Positions 61,001 to 64,000 of a DNA stretch of 64,000 nucleotides are shown here, in pieces. A program made the translations under genes and the position numbers. The notes under the pieces are model-generated. The model made no database searches and had not been told where the DNA came from. It worked only from the letters and a program-made list of their open reading frames with translations. The stretch lies in contig PDUO01000037.1 of assembly GCA_003008705.1 (NCBI GenBank), positions 139,153-203,152 on the forward strand. Reading direction: 5' to 3'. Each line of letters opens with the position of its first letter. Position 1 is the first letter of the stretch. This DNA is from Pezicula radicicola. Its lineage: Eukaryota > Ascomycota > Leotiomycetes > Helotiales > Dermateaceae.

Positions 61001-64000
61001 CTCTCATTTCTGGATCTGCGACTCTACAGATCATACAAAGCTTGTACCAATCGGTTGCGTTGGAGAGCTTATAATTGAGGGACCTATTGTGGGCAGTGGA
61101 TACCTAGCAGACCCCGAGAAGACACAGCAAGCTTTTCTTGATAATGCGCCTTGGTTGCCGCTCATTCCAGGGCAGAAGCGTCGTCTCTACAAGTCTGGGG
61201 ACCTGGTACGCTTTACGCCAGACGGTTCACTCGAGGTTGTTGGCCGAAAGGATACTCAAATCAAGCTGTACGGTCAACGTGTTGAGCTTGGGGAAATTGA
61301 ACAACTTGTTATGTTGAAGTTCGACGGCGCGCTGAGTGCAACTGTAGATGCAGTGAATGTGCAGCAGAATATCGACAACAAGCTTCTGATAGCTTTCATC
61401 TGCATTCCGACTGAGAAAGACTCCGAAGCCACCGATGATGAACAAGCTATCAATGAGCTCATGCTTCCGATAACTTCCGATCTGCACTCGCAGATGCTCA
61501 ACTTACAACATGTACTAGGCCAATCACTGCCATCCTACATGATCCCCTCAGCTTTCATACCCATTAGGTATACTCCTTTGACACCGAGTGGGAAGATCGA
61601 TCGCCGTAAGTTGCGTAACCTCACGTCGGAATTATCGCGTGAGCAACTTGCGTTGTACTCTTTGCGAGCAGGAGCCACAGTCATAAAAAAGCCATCGACA
61701 AAGATGGAGGGAAAGCTACGAGAGTTGTGGGCCGATGTCCTTGGACTGGAAATTGAATCTATCGGAGTAGATGATAGCTTTTTCCGACTGGGAGGAGATT
61801 CGATTGGTGCTATGCGACTTGTGTCAGCCGCTCTTGCTGCGGACGTCTCGCTCACTGTAGCTGAAGTCTTCCAGAACCCAAGACTGTGTGATCTTGCTCT
61901 GCTAGCATCCGAGGCCGAAGCTGAAAATGACAGCCATGTCGATTCAGACTTCGTACCATTTGAATTGATCGGCGATGAAGACACAATACGCCGTTCCGTA
62001 TTGAATGAAGTTGCCCGCCAATGCAAGATCTCCACATCTAACATCGTGGACGTCTATCCGTGCACTCCTCTTCAAGAGGGTCTCCTTGCGTTGTCCATCA
62101 AACAAGCAGGCGCATATACGAGTCAAAATATCTTTCCTTTGCCGGAAACTATGGACGTTGAGAAGTTCAAGACCGCCTGGGAGGCGACTGTAGAGTCAAC
62201 CGACATTTTACGTATGCGGATAGCTTACACGCTCGAGCTAGGTTCTCTACAAGTTGTTTCGGATGACATGGTTTCCTGGAAATCTGCTACAGATCTACAG
62301 ACCTATCTTGAAAAGGATCGAAAAATACCTACAGATTATGGCAGTCCCCTTGCTCGTTACGCTATAATCAGTAGCCATGATAGTACGGATCGATATTTTG
62401 TATGGACACTTCATCATGCTTTGTATGATGGTTGGAGTCTGCCTCTGATTCTACAGAAAGTAGGCGCATTTTACAATGGTGGTGTCATTCCCAAGTCGAC
62501 GTCACTGAGGGGCTTCGTCAAATACTTGAAATCGATCGATGATGCGACCACGGATAATTATTGGCAATCACAACTACAGGGCGCACTCCCATCTAGTTTT
62601 CCTATGGGGGGAAAATCCCCATTGAAGCGATCAGAAGCAGTATTCACGGATACAATGCAACTTGCTCCGACAGTGCATGCGAATATAACCACGGCTATGC
62701 TTATAAGAGCAGCTTGGGCAGTGGTCGTTGCGCATCACTCCAATTCTGATGATGTGGTCTTCGGTGCAACTTTGACTGGTCGCAATGCTCCAGTAGGTGG
62801 GGTTGATGTAATGCTAGGCCCAACACTCACCACAGTTCCTGTTCGAGTGAAATTGGACAATGAGCAATCGATTGCTGGCTTCCTGCAACAACTACAAGAC
62901 CAGGCTACAGCAATGATTCCTTTCGAGCAAGCGGGTATCCAAAATATCAGACGTCTCAGTGATGACGCACGAATTGCCTGCGATTTCCAGAATTTATTGT
63001 TGATTCAACCACGAGCAGATAAAGTCAAGATAACAGACGATTCTTCGAGCTCACAGGACACTAATGTCGGCCGTGCTGGATTCTACAACTATCCCTTCGT
63101 CATAGAATGTGTTCTTGGTCCAAACGACGCTAAAGTCATTGTCACATACGATGAAACATTGATGTTGGAAGAAGAAGTACAAACCGTCGTAAATCACTTC
63201 AAAGCTGCAGTAGAACAACTCAGTACTGCTACCGCCAACTTCAAGGTGGGGAATGTTGATCTTTTCACCTCGCAAGACATGACAACCGTCTTGAAATGGA
63301 ATCATGCTGCGGCAACAGGAATCAAAGCTTGCATACACGACCTTGTGAGTGCTCGATCATCCATACAGCCAGGCGCGATAGCTGTCAACTCATGGGATTG
63401 CGACTTCACATTTCACGAGCTTGACGAGTTTGCAACTCGACTAGCTGGTTATTTAGTCAGTGTTGGAGTGAAACCAGATATGATGATTCCATTCTGTTTC
63501 GACAAGTCAGCTTGGGCAATTGTAGCCATACTTGGTATACTGAAGGCGGGTGGAGCTTGCGTTGCTTTAGATCCCAAGCACCCACATGGTCGTCTGTCCA
63601 CTATCATCAATGATGTCGGAGCCAAAATAATTCTTGTTGGCCCAGACCATGCCACAAAGTTTGTTGATATTGTTGAACAAGTCATTTCTGTTTCTGGACC
63701 AGCTCTCGATCTGATGCCGGAGGCCGCTCCTGCCACTTTCTATAATATCGAACCCAGCAACAGAGCATTCGTGACGTATACCTCGGGAAGTACAGGAACT
63801 CCCAAAGGAATTGTTGTGACGCACGAGGCAGTTTGTACGACAGTTCAGGCTCAAATTGATGCAATGCGTATTACCGCCAAGTCACGCATTTTTCAATATT
63901 CCGCCTACACCTTTGATGTCTGCGTAGCAGATATCTTTGGGGCCCTTTTTGCTGGCGGTTGTGTTTGCGTTCCATCTGAAGAGGAACGACTGAACAATAT
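48159..64000 (+). CDS. Giant multimodular NRPS, 5' part (N-ext-C-A-T-C-A-T-C-A-T-C-A-T-C-A*), 3' end outside window
   Basis: A second peptide synthetase, open without a stop or intron from ATG 48159 to the window end (5280 codons). Domains by nucleotide: extension 48159-49020; C1 49062-50290; A1 50330-51900; T1 serine 52089; C2 52310-53520; A2 53590-55130; T2 serine 55308; C3 55540-56760; A3 56830-58370; T3 serine 58545; C4 58780-60000; A4 60070-61610; T4 serine 61800; C5 62040-63280; A5 63320-64000 (partial). C domains keep HHxxYDG. Pocket codes by eye: A1 DAMFVGAIIK, A2 DIGCVAAVWK, A3 DVAFVGSITK, A4 DVSHEGSITK. No epimerase or N-methyltransferase is seen. Starting with C means the first residue is joined to an upstream donor: either a fatty acyl group (lipo-initiation) or a peptidyl carrier on another enzyme such as the first NRPS. 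A domain A1 is the most classical (AYGPTET) and least like the others. Confidence 0.96.
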   Translation, partial: MAGSANLGLGKSRAAAHGRKLENDLENVVLREMQLLQAQLRKDDGSMENGTAEKLHRQLRTLERVEAHIALSRQCDNLKREIMEGFDEDLDTTEATASLQRVQTSLRNIESGMLEELQQPGQLGHAIEEILRRSTGSKMEKKNAEPASTDEYEGSNGNGVKVQNGTKVNGPTGVTANGKLDHMMHHGHSQSLNGKPATGNAQNGLDANGTGQNGSIANGNQRSNDHSGDDRAIEQSKRGEETRSGIQNEPAVNRVRSSRITPSEKSREVETKKEEVGGSQGESQQRFLEELANLCSVDKRAIEDAYPATPLQEGLLALSAKQVGAYIAQHVFRLPPSTDVARFQEAWESMVKMTEILRTRIVHTEASGALQVVVSGNVEWGKASDLERFLDEDKQIPMGYGSPMARYTLVQDKDDSTAVYFVWSAHHAIYDGRSLPLILDRVAALYEGQKVPKSKPFSGFIKYLTKIDSQSSNDFWMSQLNGTCAAAFPTTAGIQTNARVEERLTHMMHVPRTGSEFTMSTVLRAAWSIVLARYTGTDDIVFGSTLTGGNVEVNGAAEMIGPMLTTVPVRIMVDPAQNVRSFLEAVQNQATAMIPFEHTGLQNIRQLSADAQRACNFRNLLVVQPKGSSEKARRSFSKIMERKVVRQADFHILPLVLECSVHQQGVEIEANFDSKAIPSQQMSNLLAQFAHVVSQLCGESVTSTLAEVDLFSPRDRAQVTQWNQIKPERIDELFYEAIEKQVQQNPGAIAISSWDGDFTYAALDSLSTKLSSRLRNLGVGPEVFVPVCFKKSAWAVIAMLAVAKAGGAYIPLDASHPLARLEEIADIVQAKVMISSPNAPRLRREVVETTIILSSGIDEWLSTTPNGTSAANSIQKPAAQPQNSAYVIFTSGSTGKPKGVVIEHAALSTTIAAHKHALKINSDSRVLQFASYAFDAAVMEIFATLSHGGCICIPSETERANDIVRVINEKRVNWAFFTPAVVKIIKPQEVPCLKTLVVGGELLGKDIVEAWSQSLCWIQAYGPTETCIICTAHEGSSDTCRPETIGRGFTVNTWIVDGTNSDRLAPIGAVGELLVEGPTLTRGYLFDAQRTGAAFVEEPAWLPVNTSGQLRRLYKTGDMVRYNPDGTIDFVERKDTQVKLRGQRIELSEIEHRLQENMKDVADVTVELVTTTDRPNDPLIAAFFTSVQNSTDETEATALLDMSDDMQAELTITQSILAEVLPSYMVPSLFLPLKHMPLLPVSGKRHRKVLRAIVKGIDSVKVARYALESAAKREPTIAAEIMLQKLWATVLRVKPESIGLDDNFFRLGGDSITAMRLVTAARQENLSLVVADVFNKPRLWEMAKLIQDTADEDNSIPMGLSLLHKVNSVDEMLEEIAQQCGVNRSAIEDVYPCTPLQEGLLALSVKKTGAYINQSVLRLPPTIDLERFRKAWEMTADAISMLRTRIVYTQDGSFQAVIKEKISWDSESHLDQYLSASKDSSMGHGTLLTRYATIVGGGERYFVWSAHHALYDGWSMQLITKKFLEAYNTGSVTAESTSINRFIKYLTDLDPVATNEYWKSQLRGASKVLFPTMQGKTNREREEQLLTHKISLPKSGADTTRSTLLRAAWALVVSQYSETNDIVFGATLTGRNAPVAGIDSVIGPTITTVPVRIQIDRQQSIAEYLIGIQNQATKMIAFEHTGLQAIRRLDPDCDVACNFQNLLVIQPQSSMDNVPLADTLNIERVPGDQRGFHTYPLVLECTLNEDEIGLVAHFDDQIVQREQMMRILHQMEHTIYQLTASNKKHLVGQLHMLNPVDQSQILDWNRHMPEDFQACVHHLFEEQAALQPDAPAICSWDGEFTYKELNRLSTKLAQRLIALDVGPETIVPLCFDKSAWMTVAMLAVLKAGGACAALDASHPKNRLLGIIKDTQATIVLTSSNHQALFKDDVAHTLIVDSSTFTLQVAEEEVLGPVTITPTNAAFLVFTSGSTGTPKGIVLEHHAVSATVRDQSQSMGITSESRVFQFAAYTFDISIGDTMSALTTGACLCIPSEDKRMNDITGAMQTLRVTWACLTPTVAGLLEPKDVSSLKVLVLAGEAPRQDLVTKWAEHVLLVNAYGPAEGTVWASCHVGMHKDTIATSIGKGLGTTLWVVDPSNHDQICSIGCIGELLIEGPSLARGYLNDPEKTTASFITNPAWAGTIQTRRFYKTGDLVRYNADGTLGFLGRKDTQVKLHGLRIELGEIEYHFQHAFPKAMEVAVELVTTADRKNEPALGVFFSGSNIEGRQDANNKWTMIPSTDTQHDLQTVLEILREALPPYMMPSLYVQLRKMPTTASGKADRGFLRRLASGLSELQIVRHMLSRAAIRAPSTGMEGIMQKLWADLLKVPADTIGVDDNFFQQGGDSVGAMRLVTSARVVNVQISVADIFSHPKLCDMAAKASLSEDQAATVIKPFELLHCKNEFILDQVLEEIIGQCSIVREAIQDAYPSTPLQDGLLALSVKAPGAYISQNVFKIPQDLDTVKFKAAWTEAVRTLDILRTRIAYTKTASSVQVVTKDEIVWQRSASLEDYLAEDRCIQVNYGSLLSRYAIVQDASDKNVHYFVWTVHHALYDGWSMRLVLEKVAALYYGVSSPPPEPNNAFIKYLLGVDTVARDRYWKAQLLGSTASPIMPSRASKSDIRIQGTLAYTAKFSDPLKSFVTIPSVIRAAWALTLARYSDMEDVVFGVTLAGRNAPVRGIETIIAPTITTLPVRVRLDTQQSIHDFLRQIQMQATEMIPFEHTGLQHIKSLSSDASSACDFDTLLVLQPLQSDGPKSDFKSLNLKMVPTGQEDVTTYPLVLDCSFGDDAIQMNTNFDARIISQEQVDNLLHQFENVLQQLLGSQSNEKVGDIDLFSSQDRNRLLQINRTIPQRIDRCVHHAIETQVQTQPDAQALCCWDGDFTYRELDKLSTKLAANLVSLGVGPETLVPYCFDKSAWTVVAMLAILKAGGACAALDPAHPVQRLQGIIADTAATVVIAAPQHSHMFQDSVTHTIPLQRSFVEDLTIDHKVVFPSVSPANAAFVVFTSGSTGKPKGIITEHRALYTSSEAFGSEWHIGPDTRVLQFAAHTFDVSIADIISTLMRGGCVCIPSNDERMNSLAQFITAAKVNWTFLTPTVARLLSPDNVPTLKTLVLGGEAATQEDLDKWTHKLELILSYGPAECAITAAGTAQIRDGDMATNVGHSIGSVFWITEPSNHNKLAPVGCIGELLIEGPTLARGYLHDEAKTKASFITNPEWAQVITGEKRRLYKTGDLVRYGPNGTIHIIGRKDTQVKLRGQRIELSESEHHLKRVLSAAKDVAVELVTVANRSDDPLLAAFFVMENSTGDSTLTAEVQPIPNDLMSELVRVESILAESLPIYMMPSLFIPLNSMPVLASGKRDRKALRGLAYELQESMLNRFALQVAEKRAPSSPMEQTLQGLWNEVVLGKIGSIGLDDNFFRIGGDSVAAMRLVVVCRRESISLSVADIFRNPRLSEMAQAAKYIDETKSSSLMPFQLVKTDDPTAFEALLQEMKEQCGVDKVAIQDAYPCTPLQEGLLALSVKQTGAYVAQSVFKLPSDIDIDRLQGAWDLLVKSIDILRTRIVYSQAIGALQVVVDDQIHWQASTTISKYLADDLQIPVTYGSPLTRYAIVHDQPSSEIYLVWTVHHALYDGGSLPLILQKLAQLYQGEPSGEITPFTSFIEHLTKVDSKSCAEYWQSQLSGANQSDFPPTLKSPPHQPVRESLFDMVKVSRKSNSTLTTATIIRAAWAMVVSRYCDSDDVVFGATLTGRNAPVDKIEMMIGPTITTVPVRVRLDPNQTVIQFLENIQTQSTEMIPFEHTGLQNISRLGPDARNACNLRNLLVIQPKIHEKGRYYDELFSLQRSSANQAAFHTYPLAVQCSLIEGGFEVESFYDGNVLSAGQITNIINQFEYAIHQLSTEDESLKIGDLSLFSPEDMMQVMKWNAKPQVLASSCIHEVVTKRAKMQLNAQAICSWDGNMTYGELEDLSSRLAHYFFSIGIRSGVVVPLCFDKSVYAIVTMLAVLKAGGACLSVSATYPIDRLKSILHDSKAKIVVAASQHAHIFNDLADRVVSIEPSLLHSLKPSEKALPKASLNDTAFVVYTSGSTGKPKGIVLEHGSLCTSILAFLSSINLDPSCRMLQFAAYTFDVSISDMLSMLISGGCICVPSEHDRMNNLAGAINSMNITYAHLTPTVAGLLQPQDVPNLRILELGGEPVSKENIRTWADSLDLFISYGPAECSITCAVKGPIKSDNNPANIGYAIGSHFWICDSTDHTKLVPIGCVGELIIEGPIVGSGYLADPEKTQQAFLDNAPWLPLIPGQKRRLYKSGDLVRFTPDGSLEVVGRKDTQIKLYGQRVELGEIEQLVMLKFDGALSATVDAVNVQQNIDNKLLIAFICIPTEKDSEATDDEQAINELMLPITSDLHSQMLNLQHVLGQSLPSYMIPSAFIPIRYTPLTPSGKIDRRKLRNLTSELSREQLALYSLRAGATVIKKPSTKMEGKLRELWADVLGLEIESIGVDDSFFRLGGDSIGAMRLVSAALAADVSLTVAEVFQNPRLCDLALLASEAEAENDSHVDSDFVPFELIGDEDTIRRSVLNEVARQCKISTSNIVDVYPCTPLQEGLLALSIKQAGAYTSQNIFPLPETMDVEKFKTAWEATVESTDILRMRIAYTLELGSLQVVSDDMVSWKSATDLQTYLEKDRKIPTDYGSPLARYAIISSHDSTDRYFVWTLHHALYDGWSLPLILQKVGAFYNGGVIPKSTSLRGFVKYLKSIDDATTDNYWQSQLQGALPSSFPMGGKSPLKRSEAVFTDTMQLAPTVHANITTAMLIRAAWAVVVAHHSNSDDVVFGATLTGRNAPVGGVDVMLGPTLTTVPVRVKLDNEQSIAGFLQQLQDQATAMIPFEQAGIQNIRRLSDDARIACDFQNLLLIQPRADKVKITDDSSSSQDTNVGRAGFYNYPFVIECVLGPNDAKVIVTYDETLMLEEEVQTVVNHFKAAVEQLSTATANFKVGNVDLFTSQDMTTVLKWNHAAATGIKACIHDLVSARSSIQPGAIAVNSWDCDFTFHELDEFATRLAGYLVSVGVKPDMMIPFCFDKSAWAIVAILGILKAGGACVALDPKHPHGRLSTIINDVGAKIILVGPDHATKFVDIVEQVISVSGPALDLMPEAAPATFYNIEPSNRAFVTYTSGSTGTPKGIVVTHEAVCTTVQAQIDAMRITAKSRIFQYSAYTFDVCVADIFGALFAGGCVCVPSEEERLNN
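48620..48825 (+). repeat. Asn-Gly-rich segment in the N-terminal extension of the second NRPS
   Basis: About 68 residues with recurring NG, GTxxNG and ANG words between the helical segment and the first C domain; probably a disordered linker. Confidence 0.75.

Noticed and set aside
1..64000. N-methyltransferase insertions in A domains
   Set aside because: Spacing between the A8-like and A10 motifs is normal in every complete A domain, and no SAM-binding motif is visible.

Overview
The window is a filamentous ascomycete (Pezizomycotina-type) secondary-metabolite gene cluster. The evidence is short spliceosomal introns (about 50-100 bp, GTAAGT-like donors, CTAAC-like branch sites), TpA-rich blocks that look damaged by repeat-induced point mutation, a basic-region/ankyrin (bANK) regulator, and fungal-type nonribosomal peptide synthetases (NRPSs). 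I cannot name the species.

Layout. 1-13959 (+): the 3' part of a giant NRPS (A*-T-C-A-T-C-A-T-C-A-T-E-CT; its 5' end is outside the window). 14984-16480 (+): a GC-rich TauD/TfdA-type dioxygenase. 16481-21461: gene-poor, AT-rich, with MITE-like elements. 21462-23045 (+): a bANK transcription factor, followed by a solo LTR. 24506-26777 (-): a flavin monooxygenase. 27833-33252 (+): a fatty acid synthase alpha subunit without the usual C-terminal phosphopantetheinyl transferase domain. 33253-37835: transposon debris and short-period repeats. 37836-39223 (+): a branched-chain-type (class IV) aminotransferase. 40024-41000 (-): a thioesterase-like protein. 41529-46823 (+): an ABCC-type exporter with 16 introns. 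48159 to beyond 64000 (+): the 5' part of a second giant NRPS (unusual N-terminal extension, then C-A-T-C-A-T-C-A-T-C-A-T-C-A*).

How the genes may work together. NRPS + bANK regulator + dedicated FAS alpha + branched-chain-type aminotransferase is the combination known from HC-toxin (TOX2) and partly from apicidin clusters. There a fatty chain is made by a dedicated FAS and aminated to a long-chain 2-amino acid before incorporation. Here that toolkit lies between two multi-module NRPSs with at least nine A domains in view, far more than the four needed for those cyclic tetrapeptides. The second NRPS starts with a C domain, so it may receive a fatty acyl starter or a peptide from another synthetase. 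The first ends in an epimerase and a fungal terminal condensation domain, the usual arrangement for macrocyclising release. The dioxygenase and monooxygenase may tailor the product, the thioesterase-like protein may edit or release acyl groups, and the ABC protein may export. I infer a large, probably lipid-bearing or lipid-amino-acid-bearing peptide. Its structure cannot be read from this window, and both NRPSs are cut by the window edges.
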